From assembly GCA_000697335.1 (NCBI GenBank), contig JNEM01006243.1:1-48602 (forward strand): DNA of 48,602 bases. The letters run 5' to 3'. The notes below the pieces were generated by a model. The model made no database searches and was not told where the DNA came from. It saw only the letters and a list, made by a program, of their open reading frames with translations. Numbering within the stretch: the stretch's first letter is position 1; each line of letters opens with the position of its first letter. Position numbers and translations under genes: made by a program. Positions 25,301-36,542 of the stretch are shown here, piece by piece. Source of the DNA: Conidiobolus incongruus B7586 (lineage: Eukaryota; Entomophthoromycota; Entomophthoromycetes; Entomophthorales; Conidiobolaceae).

Positions 25301-26045
25301 AATATTATAACTATTCAAAATACTTACTAGTTAATTTTTTCATTAGATTGTTAAAATATATTTGAATGACGCAATAACTAAGAAAATTTTCATTAGAAAA
25401 TTCATTTATAGGTAAAATAGTATGTTAAATGAACTATTCTTTTATTTAAAATAATTGTATAATGAATTGTATATTTTTGAAGAAATTAATAATATTTTAA
25501 AATAATTTTTATAGCATAATCATAATTATATAATTCAACTTCTTCCAATTATTATTAGTTCCTAATTTTTGTGATGAGGTATTTTTATAGTTGAATTCTG
25601 AAATAATTTGAAAAATAATAATGTATACTGAAATTAAAGCAATTATCTTATTCAAAGACAAATTAAAAACATTAAAAAATTAATTAATTTATACTGGATT
25701 TTTTTTTTGAGTTTTATAACATATTTGAAATATGTTATTGTCTTAATTTAATTATAACGTGTATAAATCCGTTAATTTGATTGTAAAATAATCAATGTAA
25801 AGATTGATTTGAAAATAAATCCCATAAGGAAAATTAAATTATATTGAATAATACAATTAAATTAATGATAACAGTACAAAACCTCAGCAACCATTGCAAC
25901 TTATCACCTTTTAATTAAAAAAGAATTAGTTATTATTTTTGAAATCAACCAAAGCTTTAATTATTCAATTGTAGAAATCAGTCCAATTTTAATTAAGTTT
26001 TAGTACTATTTAGTAAATTTGAAATTAGCTTATTTTTTTAAAAAA
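22376..26045. other. Extremely AT-rich block, 22680-24060, within a gene-free stretch
   Basis: From about 22680 to 24060 G and C nearly vanish: the sequence is built from A/T runs with scattered AAGTT, AACTT, TTTTAAAA and CTTTTAA words, poorer than ordinary intergenic DNA here. CpG is essentially absent. An open 61-codon frame at 22982-23167 is only Lys/Ile/Phe/Asn low-complexity. From 24060 to 26045 composition returns to the usual level with nothing recognisable. Confidence 0.5.
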
Positions 26046-26450
26046 ATGTCTATGAGATCTGTTCAACAAATTCACTTGACTAAAACTCATTTAACTCAAT
26101 CAAGTGCTTCTCAAGAGCCTCAATCCCCAACGGAATCCTTCGCTGAAGTTGAAGATACTGTTGACGATACACATATCACCGATATTGAATTAGAATCTAT
26201 CACTTCTTCCAACTGCTCTACACCCAATCCCAATTTACCTCAGCCTCCTCTCCAAACCAAAGACTTGATCCCAGCACTCTCCGTATTATTACCACCTCAA
26301 CATTACGTCACATATACGCAATTCTTCCTCTATAACTTATTTTTTCCATTCGTCGCAGGTTTCTTTGGTGGTATCGGCGAAATTTTTGCAGGAGAATTGA
26401 CAAGATATTGGGGTTGGAAATCTACCAATTTACAATTTTTAAGAAAGTAA
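26046..26450 (+). CDS. MIM1: Mitochondrial import protein Mim1 (outer membrane insertase subunit)
   Basis: An intact single exon of 134 residues; the start is the first ATG in frame (AAAAAATG). The N-terminal 80 residues are acidic, Ser/Thr-rich and cytosolic in type. The single membrane segment is near residues 96-118: YNLFFPFVAGFFGGIGEIFA, followed by GELTRYWGW. This lines up with yeast Mim1 (LLLPFLNGMMLGFGELFAHEL then CWRFNW), including the Gly-x3-Gly packing motif and the Glu pair after it. Mim1 is the fungal-specific subunit that helps insert alpha-helical proteins into the mitochondrial outer membrane and assists TOM assembly. Its presence argues for ordinary mitochondria. Confidence 0.87.
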   Translation: MSMRSVQQIHLTKTHLTQSSASQEPQSPTESFAEVEDTVDDTHITDIELESITSSNCSTPNPNLPQPPLQTKDLIPALSVLLPPQHYVTYTQFFLYNLFFPFVAGFFGGIGEIFAGELTRYWGWKSTNLQFLRK

Positions 26451-26533
26451 AATATCCACATATATATAATTTATATTTAAAATTTATTTATTATGTATAT
26501 TATAATTTAATAACTCAATTTCTAAGACGCTAT

Positions 26534-26602
26534 ATAATCCAGTCACATTTTAGAAATGGGTTAAAATAATTTTAATTTATCAATTACTATTGACTGGATT
26601 AT
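26534..26602 (+). other. 12-bp perfect inverted repeat downstream of MIM1
   Basis: ATAATCCAGTCA (26534-26545) and TGACTGGATTAT (26591-26602) are perfect complements 45 bases apart, starting 84 bases after the MIM1 stop. The arms contain several G and C residues, so chance is less likely than for the other hairpins. The rest of the interval to 27274 shows only AT-rich DNA. Confidence 0.5.
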
Positions 26603-27075
26603 CATTTACCAAATATTTTGTTTGATATGATGAAAATTTGTTAGGGATTGAATGAGATCATTTGGATTAAATTTCAGTTATCCATTCACAAATGATTAGC
26701 ATTAATCCCCTCATTATTATCATTCTGAGTCAATTCAACAACTCATTTTATTGGTGTTGATCATCCTGATTAATTCCAATCTATTTAAATTTTTTATCTA
26801 CATTTTTAAGATCACTATAATTAACATTTTGATAATATATAGTATATTATCAGGTTTGATACTATATACTTATATTATATTTAAATGATATATTATTGAT
26901 TAATACGATTGAACTGAATAACATAATATGAATAAATATCATATGATCCTCTAATGTTATTCATTACCAAATTAACCTGAATAAAGTTTCATCAAATTTT
27001 AAACTATTTCAACTAAAAATTAACAATAATTGGTTTTTTATTTATAAAAAGCAATTGATTCAGGATTAAACATCA

Positions 27076-27097
27076 TTCTCTCTCTTTCTCTCTCCTC
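27076..27097 (+). promoter_or_regulatory. CT-rich tract upstream of the DUF3712-like gene
   Basis: A TTCTCTCTCTTTCTCTCTCC-type pyrimidine tract about 180 bases before the ATG at 27275. CT tracts just upstream of transcription starts are common in fungal promoters; the role here is inferred from position and composition only. Confidence 0.4.
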
Positions 27098-27274
27098 AAT
27101 TCATTATCTAACTTTCATTTGTAAAAAAGTTGCAGATTTATTATTACTTTCACTTTTGAATGAATTTATTATTATCATTCAATTACTCTCACATACTTTT
27201 ATAATCAATTTTAACAGTCATATCAACAAAAATATTCAATATAAATTTAACAGCTTTAATACATTTAATTCAAA

Positions 27275-28749
27275 ATGAATTCTCAAATATTGAATAAAGG
27301 TAACACCTTTCAAAAGAATGCAACTCCCCCTAACGGTTTAATAGCTAAATACTTTTATAATATTGAAAGTTTTCAGTTGACTATTATAGCTATTTTAAGT
27401 TTATTAAGTCTGAACTATTTTAATATGAAAATATTAAAATTTATTGTTCAATACTTTATGGATAAGTCGACTATCAGTATCAAAAGTACCAAAGTGACGG
27501 ACCCTACGGAAAGGAGTATTAGAATGTTGTGTGAGTCTACTGTAATTAGTAAAAGTCCTCTAGGAGCTCAAGTCCAATTTGAGGGCCCTGCCCAAATGGG
27601 TTTCGTTAACCCTGAAGGGGAGACTATTTGGTTTGGCGAGTCCGAAATGCCTATTCTCAACTTGAAACCAGGAGCTGAACAGACTTTGGAATTACCTTTA
27701 CATGTTATTTTTAAGGATAATAAGCAATTTGGTCAATTTAATAAGTTGTTAATGCTTCAAAAGAAGGTAAAACTGGTCATGAAGGGCTTTGTTACCGTTA
27801 AATGTTTAGGGTTTTTGAGGATTAAAGGTGTTTTGATGAATAAGATTATTGAAATTAATGGTAATTAATTTCATATATTTATTACATATTGAATTTATTT
27901 GAGTGATTGAATTTGATTCAACGTTTAGGTATGGATGGTCTTAGCCAAATTAGCATTAAAGATGTGATGGTCAAGAAGGGAGATCGTACTAAAGTTGAGA
28001 TTGCTGTGAACTGCAAGATGATTAATCCTTCGGATGTCAGCATGACACTTGACAAAGTTTGGTTCAACTTATATTATAAAGATGTAGCAGTTGGAACTGT
28101 GTCTATTTCACCACTAAAATTAGCTCCAGGAGAGAACTCGCCGCCAACAAAGGTATTTTTCCATCCTGACCCCAACAATCCTCAAGCCATCGAAATGGGT
28201 CGTGAGCTAATGTCTAACTTTACCAAAGGAGTGGATTCTGAGACCAGTATCAGAGGCAACCATCCTAACAAACAGCTCCCCTCCTATCTTGCTGAAGGCA
28301 TGTCGGGACTTTGTATCACAACTACCTTAAACGGCCTCTCGATTCCTCTCCTTAAGAGTGCCAAAATGAGTATTAGCCCACTTGATTTAGTCATGTCTAT
28401 GGCTGCATTTTCAGTACCCACCAGATTAATGACTACCAATCCTTTCGATGAAGATTTCTACATTGTAAAGATTAATTCCGAAGCAATAGTTAAAGGTGTG
28501 AATATTGGTAGTTTGAATGCTGATCACAGCAGCTATCCTATAAAGATCTCTAGACGCTCCACTGTCGAAACTGGCTTAATGACGATGAAACTCAACCCCT
28601 TGGTTGAAGGTTTTGGTGCAGTGGCGACGACTTTGGGCGAAGGCAATATGACAGCAGATATTAAAGCCACAATTGATGCCAAGGTTGGTAACTATAGTAT
28701 GATCATTGATTATGAGCAGCAACAAGTACCTATTATTGTCGGACTCTAA
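27275..28749 (+). CDS. Membrane-anchored protein with DUF3712/LEA-like repeats
   Basis: Two exons, 27275-27860 and 27929-28749, with a 68-nt intron (phase 1), giving 468 residues. One membrane segment lies near residues 34-50 (QLTIIAILSLLSLNYFN) after a short cytosolic head; the remaining 410 residues are extra-cytosolic in type. They form beta-rich units with patterns such as NPSDVSMTLDKVWFNLYYKD, VGTVSISPLKLAPGE and GLSIPLLKS, resembling the DUF3712 (AsmA/LEA-14-like) domains of fungal vacuolar or cell-surface proteins such as yeast Tag1. Molecular function of the family is poorly known. Both exons are intact. Confidence 0.7.
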
Positions 28750-29488
28750 TTCATTAAATGTATATATATGGATTTATGAGGTTATTAGCATTGCCTTCAC
28801 ATTATACATTGTGATAATAAACTTGCTATCAAATGTTACCCTTTAACAATATTTTTTTGAAAAATATAACATTTATTTGCAATTTGTGAAACTTTACCAA
28901 ATATCAAATTCATATCTTGATAAAGAAGTCTGCATGCTCATATTAGGAGTTAAATTGATTTCTCAAGCCATTGATTTTTCATAGATGAATTATCAGCTCC
29001 TTTATAAATCATAATTTCAATTCTCCAATTTTTATATTTGTATACTATTAATCTCAAAGATTATTATCATAATTATTGGAATTTTCCAAATATTTTGAAA
29101 ATTTAATAACACCCAAACTCAATTTATCTTATTATGACATCCGATTTTTGATATCAACTATTTTGGGAATCAAAAAAAAAATAATAAGTTAATAAAGAGA
29201 ATATATTACATTTATCTAATGTATTTGGTAAAATTTAATTTAAAAAATAGTATTTATAGTTATAAATAATCAAGATAACTATAATATATTACATCATGTA
29301 TATTTATAATTATATTTATATTTTTATTTTTATTTGAGAAAATTTTTGATAAATATTTTGTATTAGAATTATATTAGATTGATATAATATCATTAATAAT
29401 CAATATTTTATTAATAGAATAAAAATAATATCATGATATTTCAAAGTATTTAAAACTTGATCATATTTTTTTTGAAGATTATTAAATT
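28750..29488. other. Intergenic DNA between convergent genes
   Basis: 3' flank of the DUF3712-like gene and of the minus-strand secreted protein gene. I see no gene, RNA or distinct repeat here. Confidence 0.5.
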
Positions 29489-29779
29489 TTAATAACCTTC
29501 ATAACCATATCCACTGTTACCATAATTTTCATAACTGTCATAATAGTCTCCATCGTAGTGAACATCTCCATAATCGTTATAATGATTATCGTCATAGTGG
29601 CCATCCCACCTATCCAAATGAATTGGCCTTTTACTGCCTCCAGCTTTAAATTCAGCGTTTAACTTAGAAATATCATAACCCTGAGTTGCCGCGACCTGGT
29701 TGTTGTAAGAATAACTAACTGGGCTTGAGTAGATAGTGCCAATCAAAGTCAAAATAACGGTAGGCAAAATAGATAGCAT
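29489..29779 (-). CDS. Small secreted Tyr/Asp/Gly-rich protein
   Basis: An intact single exon of 96 residues. Residues 1-19 (MLSILPTVILTLIGTIYSS) are a typical signal peptide. A short propeptide-like stretch follows, ending in GGSKR, a dibasic site of the kind Kex2 cleaves. The C-terminal 45 residues are almost entirely Tyr, Asp, Gly, Asn and His (YDDNHYNDYGDVHYDGDYYD) with no Cys. I recognise no family. A wall-associated or secreted peptide is the natural inference. A TATA-like element lies about 95-105 bases upstream on the same strand. Confidence 0.7.
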   Translation of the reverse strand: MLSILPTVILTLIGTIYSSPVSYSYNNQVAATQGYDISKLNAEFKAGGSKRPIHLDRWDGHYDDNHYNDYGDVHYDGDYYDSYENYGNSGYGYEGY

Positions 29780-29872
29780 TTTGTTTTGAATAATTTATCA
29801 CACAGTAATAATTAATAGAATTTTATAAAATTTAATAATTTTTTGATTGAATGAATGATTACTAACTGATGG

Positions 29873-29883
29873 TTATATATAAA
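29873..29883 (-). promoter_or_regulatory. TATA-like element of the secreted-protein gene
   Basis: Minus-strand TTTATATATAA, about 94-104 bases upstream of the ATG at 29779. It is flanked by less AT-rich DNA (29884-30260), which makes it stand out from background. Prediction only. Confidence 0.4.
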
Positions 29884-31695
29884 GTTACAATGCAACTCAA
29901 GAAACTTGGATACCTCCTGATCCCACATTCTCCAAACTCACCCTAGTAATTATTACCCAAGTTAAGATTCAAATTGGGGCAATTGGTACCAATTCATGCA
30001 AATTGGAATTTCTGTTAATTTGATTTGCATTTGTTATAATTTCCCCATCTCAAATATTTCTATTGAATGTAAATTGGAGTATTGGCCATTATGATTTGAT
30101 ATTTGATGTTCTTAGGATTACTATTATTGTACGAATTGATATTTTGATAACGGTCAGACGGACCAATTAAATTGATTAGAACTCATTAACCTGATAACTG
30201 ACGTGGGGTAATTACATTGGTGTCTTCGTATTAAAGAACCCATAAAACTATCCTGAGAAGCAAAGAAACTTTGATACATTATATCATCATTTGTTAAAGA
30301 GGTTATCTTGAATATCTTTATCATGTGATTATTTTTTATTTGATTTAACTCTTATTATCTTCAACTATTAAGGTAATAATATTATTTGGTACTTATATGA
30401 TTTCATAGATCTACTTCGAAATTTGAAAGCTAAAAATATTGTCAAAGTACTTTATTCAATATCAGTGAAAAGATTTCGAAGTTAATTTTGGATATTCTGA
30501 TATTAATTGAAACTAACGGAAAATTGAAACATAAAAATTTAACTGTAGTAATAGTGAGTGATAAATAATTTTGAATTTATATGAATTAATTATTTAAATA
30601 TTATTTAATAATTATAATAAAAATTAAAACTATTACATAAATTTATATTTTTTGGACTATATTAAAATTTTTGAAGTACACTATATAATAAGAAATTTAC
30701 TCATTTGATTGGTAATACTGGAATCTGATGATTTATTTAATAATTTTTCTATTCCTAAATAATCAAAAAAAATAATTTTGTTCAAATTTGAATTAGTCAA
30801 TTTATTAATTTAATTCGATAATTAATTGGAAAATTAAAACCACAATTTTGATGCTAAACACTTATATAATATTAAAATGTTAAAAATAGATATTGATTTT
30901 TGTTCAAAATGTGACTAAAATCGTTAGATAATAGGGTATATTAAAGTGATAATGAAAAATAAGCTCAAAATATGAATTTTAAGAAAAATTCTAACTTTAT
31001 CAGAATTATATTAATATTAAATAACGAAATTGATTTGATATATCCAATCCATATAATCATTTCATATTCTAGATAATTACAATAGTAATATATTTAATCA
31101 ATACTTCCTATTGTGAAATTAAAGTTTAAAGTAAAATATACTTTATTGTTCGATTTTATAATAAATAATATCTTATTGAAAGTAATGTATTTCATTTTGA
31201 AATGAAATATATTAAGCAAATAGATTTCAATATTTGAATTATTTTTATAATGCATATAATTAACATTTTATATTTTTGAAATCAAATTTTGTCCAATAAT
31301 TTGGATTAAAATTATTTTAAATGAAATTGTATCATTATACTAAATACTATTGTTATCAAAAACTAATAATATGTTTATAATGAAATTATATATAATAACC
31401 CAACAAGGGTGAGTATTTTATGATTAAATAATAAATCAATCAAAGGATATATTATAATGAATAATGTGAGACTACAACCTAAATCGATATATACATATCA
31501 CAATTCAATTCAGCATAATATTTGAATTAATTGGGAAATTTATTATCCCTTATAAAATTATCCCATGAATATGAAATTTGAATTAAAATTAATATAAAAC
31601 GAATGATTACATAGTCCATTTAATTATTACAACTATTAACTTCATTTAAAATTTATTGATTATTGATATTTGATAATTATAAAATACTATAAATT
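29884..31695. other. Intergenic DNA between divergent genes
   Basis: Shared upstream region of the minus-strand secreted-protein gene and plus-strand MKT1. 29884-30260 has noticeably more G and C than usual intergenic DNA but no frame I can support. The rest is AT-rich. Confidence 0.45.
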
Positions 31696-34528
31696 ATGGC
31701 TATACGAAATCTCGAGGGTAATAATAATAATAATAATAATATATCAATGGTTATTCAATGTATTAATGATGATTTAGTATTTTTAAAATCTAAAAATCTT
31801 GTTCATAAGAGTCCTATTTCCACTTTGAACGACTGTCGATTGGCGATAGATGGTCATATTTGGTTAAAGCAATTAATTTTAAAATTTCCACAAGATTTTA
31901 CAACTATTGTAATGGGTGGTATTCCTTTGGGTTTAAGTGTTAATATTCATAAAGAATTGGACTATATTGAGTAAACTTAGTCTTTTAATTTTGTTAAATT
32001 AATTATTGAATGGTCAAATTTAGAGAGAATAATATACACCCTATTTTTGTGTTTTCAGGTTTAAATCTCAATAAAAATGAAAACCCTTTCGTAGATCATT
32101 TTAACCAAGCTGAATCTAAAAAATCTGGTTGGGATGCCTACGAACAGGGCAATTCCGATTTAGCTTCAAGTCTTTGGAAGAATTCAGGTAAACTTAAATA
32201 ATGATTTTTGCATTTTATTAAAACTAAGTATTTATATGAATTAGTCAATATACATCATGCTGATATTCTTGGTCTCGTGTTTTCCATTTTTCATGATAGA
32301 AATATTGAATTTATTAGAGCTCCTTATTTGTGCTCAGCTCAGGTACATCATTTTAATTTGATTAAAAATCAATATTGACATTTTGGTTAGCTGGCTTACT
32401 TAGTGAATAAACCTCTCGTTCATGCTGTCTATAGTGATAGTGAACTCATTGTCTATGATGTTGATAATATTATCTCTGAAATGGATTTCAAGGTAACTAC
32501 AACAGTTTAGTTTGAATTCCATATATGCTAATTTTGATTGCATTAAATAGGAAGGAACATTCAGTTGGTACTCTCGCGACGAGATCATCAAATACATGAA
32601 AGTTACTGTTGAGCAATTCATTGATATCTGCTTACTTTCTGGCACTCGAAATTTATCTACAATGCCTGTTTTATCTCCCAAAGGGTCTACTTATTTTAAT
32701 GGTTAGTAAGTTGATAACCTTGAGGATTTGTAATACTAATATATGGTTTTACAGCTGCTTGGGAAATGGTTAACCAACACCGCAATGCTCAAAATATTCT
32801 TGCCACACTCGTAGATAATCCAAAAGTAACTACATTTTTATATTTATTTCTATTGTTGTTTATTTATTTTAATTTTTTAGCTTACAAAATTACGATATTT
32901 TGAAAATTTTAACAGAATACGCTACTCTATCAAGTATCATATGGTGATGAACGATGAGGGCTTGCCTAATCCGCTCTCTTCACAAGCACCACCTCCTGAT
33001 GCATTGGATTTTTTAGGCAATAAATTACCAAATGAATTTTACTACTACCTTGCACAAGGTCTCATTGGACCAGATGTATATTTTAACAAAATATTTTTAA
33101 ACCAAATATTAATGGATTTTTTAGGTTATGAATTATCTTGTTCACGGCTTCTGGAATGAATATGCTCCATTGTGTAATGGTGAGTTTACCGAATACCACC
33201 AACTCCTTGACGATTTATCTCCTCTCCGCTCACAAATCCTCTACTTGGCTACTCAGCATCTCAATAATTACTATAAGGGTCGCGAAGTGGTAGGTACCCT
33301 AATACTCTTTAGATTTTATTTATTTTTCCATTTTTGCGAATCTTGTTTGTTAATTTGATCCCTTTTACATATTTTATCTAGTTTCTAGAATGAGGATTAA
33401 CTAAAATATATTTGTCTAGGTTACTATCTACTGGTATGACCCCAGAACTCACCATACTTTGAATAGCTTTAGCGATGTTCAAATGCCTAAATTAATGACA
33501 GCTAAGTGGCGCTGTGAGCAAGCGTCTCTCGATGAAGAAAAAGCCCGTCAAAAGGTAATATTTATACAACCTTAAAATTTACTGTGTATAATAACAATTT
33601 TTATAGAGCCAGAATCTAATTGATTTATCGTTCCTCGTTAGAGCTTCAGAATCTGAATCATTCTTAAAATTACAGTCCGACTCCCCTGTTACGCTTGAAT
33701 CTGCTGAGCAGATTGTGGCCACTGCCCTTATGAGATTTCTAGAGTTTAGAGGTTTGATTAATGTTCCACAAGTATCAACCACTTATGGTAATACTCTTAT
33801 CAAAGCACTTAACACAGCCCACAAATCTGATGGAACTCAGCCAAGAGACTTTACCGAAGAGTTAATTGTTGCTCTAGAACTCATTCGGTTGGGCGTCTTA
33901 CACGACAATCCATACTCCAAAGAGCATCCTGAACCCCTCCTTCCCAACGTCTCTGACGAAGATAAGCAGCATGTTCGCCTTATTTCTCGCGTCTTAAGCT
34001 TACTTCCAGTCACATTCTCTAGCGCACCCTGGGTTGGTCCCGTTGACCATAACCTCCTATGCTTCCACAGCTGCGTAAAGCTCCTTTATGGAAATCTCCG
34101 CAATGTAGTTGAAATGACTGTTCTATCTATTTTCCTCTCCAAGGAATGCAGGATTGAGCGAGATGATTACACTACTATCTCTCTCATGCTTCCCTTCTTG
34201 CAAGAGGCCAACACTGCATTGGGAGTGATGGCCAAGACCTATTTAAATAAGACATGCGCTAAACCCGATATTCAGGTTGACCGTTGGTTGGAGAGTGACG
34301 AATTACCTAAACTATTCCCATGCTGCTATAATATTAAAGAAGAGCTTCAGAATGGTTTCCAATTCTGGGATCAGGTAAATACAATTTATTAATATTAGTT
34401 ATCCATTATTAATCTATTTATATTTTTAGTTAACTGCTGCTGTTTCTACTCTTGATCAAACCCAGAATTCAGCCATTGTCAACGCATTTAAGGATGCTGA
34501 CGCTTGGCTCTCTAAAAAAAGATTTTAA
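31696..34528 (+). CDS. MKT1: Mkt1-like post-transcriptional regulator (inactive XPG-type nuclease fold)
   Basis: Eleven exons: 31696-31970, 32024-32187, 32245-32342, 32391-32492, 32551-32701, 32755-32825, 32881-33075, 33125-33289, 33420-33554, 33607-34374 and 34430-34528. All phases agree; the product has 740 residues against 830 in yeast. The N half is an XPG-like domain (CRLAIDGHIWLKQL, NIHPIFVFSGLNL, APYLCSAQLAYLV, VYSDSELIVYD); where active nucleases have acidic residues (ExEAQC) this has CSAQ, as expected for non-catalytic Mkt1. The C half, mostly one long exon, is the Mkt1-specific region. Yeast Mkt1 acts with Pbp1 on poly(A)-dependent translation, including HO and mitochondrial mRNAs. 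An Asn run from an AAT repeat sits at residues 8-15. Confidence 0.93.
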
Positions 34529-34542
34529 ATAAAATGTTTTTC

Positions 34543-34561
34543 TGTCATTAATATAATGACA
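34543..34561 (+). other. Perfect 8-bp hairpin just after MKT1
   Basis: TGTCATTA and TAATGACA flank a three-base loop, 14 bases after the MKT1 stop codon. Same geometry (three-base loop, shortly after the stop) as the hairpin after the C2H2 gene. Confidence 0.45.
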
Positions 34562-36542
34562 AAAATATAATCATCTAATTAGTTTTTAAATTAATTTTAC
34601 TTATTTAATATATTATTTATTGATAGATTTAGAACAAAGATTTTTTAGTGAATTTTCTTCCATTCAATAAAGTTCAATATGAATGGCTATCTTAAGTAAT
34701 GTTTGGTTTTATTCTTTTAATTACACCTGGATTTTGCAAATATTCAACCTTTAAATTTTTTCAATTATTTCTGAAAATATCAAATAAAATTAATAATGAA
34801 TGAATAAATGTAGGGTTCAATAATTTTATGATCATTAAATTTAATATTAAGCGTGTAATTTGTAAATTTTTATAAACATTATACCCTCTTAATTTATATA
34901 TTATATAGAGTGAATATATATTTGGAATATTTCAGTTAATAAGCCTTAGATCATATCTTATTTTAATATAATTGTCAATTTTAAAAGTATATATCTACGA
35001 TTAATAAATTGATTATAGCAATCTCTAAAATTAATTAAGATATTATAAATAATCCTGTTTATATTGATTTAGATGCATATTTATTTCTTTGGTGAAATAT
35101 AAATAACATTTTAGATTATTTTCTAGATTCATAAAATAATTGAAATATTATTTCTAATTAAGAATTTTTTTTATATTCATTTTAATATATATTGTCAGAA
35201 ATTAATAAAATATTAAATATCGTCCCAAAAGTATTAATATCAAAATTATTGATATAGTTTTCATGTTTTCTTATTTGCGAATACTCAATGTGGCAATGTA
35301 AAATGCAAATTTTGCAGAATTTTAAATTAAACTTGAATTCCTGTAAACATTCTTTCAAAAGTATATTCTTTCAGAATTGATGTAATATTTATTATTTATT
35401 TGTAAAATTAATAGCTGTGTATATTAAATATTAAATAGTACAATGAATATAAATATATTTTCATATGAATAGACATATTCCTAACATTTAAATAGTCTAA
35501 GTTGGCAAATAATAAATATTATTACTCTCCATATTTGATTGTATTAGAATCTTAATGTTAATTTTGTTGTAGAAAGTTGCGACTTTAAAGTTAACTTTTT
35601 CTATATATTTAGCTAGTACTATAAAATTAAAAAGTTACTGATGATGTAATGATTAATAATGAATAGATAATAGTATGTTGAGTTGGTTTTACCACCGATT
35701 TATCATGTAATAAAATTTATTAATGTTGTGACAACTAAATACTCATTTTACAAATTTCAATAATTATTTCGAATGTTGAATCATTTATTACGTTCAACCT
35801 TTTGCTTTATTGGTGATATTGAAAATAAATTTTTGAACTAGGCCTAAATATAGATATTTTTAATAAAATAATAAAGATATGCAACTGAATTCTATTACAA
35901 CAATAAATTATATGAAATTTTATAATATAAAATTTTCATGATTAGAGGCTAATTAATTATTCTTAATAGAAAGAGTTACTATAAACAATAATAAAATCTT
36001 ACGGTTTCAAGCATCTACTATATAAATATTTTTACATAAATAAATCGAACTTGATTGATCATTAACGATTTTCATATAATGTCCATAATATAAGTGCATA
36101 GCATTGATAGATAAAGAATAATGTTAATTGAATATGTTTGACAATCATTTTCAATCAAGTATATGCAATAACCAGTGACTGTATTCAGCCCACTCCCACA
36201 ACCCAATTTTATTTTTTTTCAAATTCCCATACTAATCCAATATCAAAACAAACCATAACATATTCCTTAGATTTATTAACAGTACTATTCAAATCTATCA
36301 AAGAATATTTTTTAATATAAAATCTTTTTTATTATTTATAATAGTTATTCAATATTAAAAAATAATTTTTATAATATTTTAATTAATTTTTGTACATGGT
36401 TAATTGAATAAATTACAGTTATAAATAGAATCGATATACTAATCTCTATTCAAATTATATAAGCAATAATTAGTAAATAATATAAAAATATTGGCTATTA
36501 CGCTCTATTAAAACAGAATATTGGACACTTTATTAACCAAAA
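34562..36542. other. AT-rich intergenic DNA upstream of RIC1
   Basis: No gene supported. Near 36150-36300 the plus strand becomes C-rich (CCCACTCCCACAACCC), probably part of the RIC1 promoter; a 60-codon open frame there lacks an ATG in frame at its start and looks like chance. Confidence 0.45.

Noticed and set aside
36138-36320. 60-codon open frame upstream of RIC1
   Set aside because: Starts at a non-ATG codon inside the probable RIC1 promoter and shows no domain.
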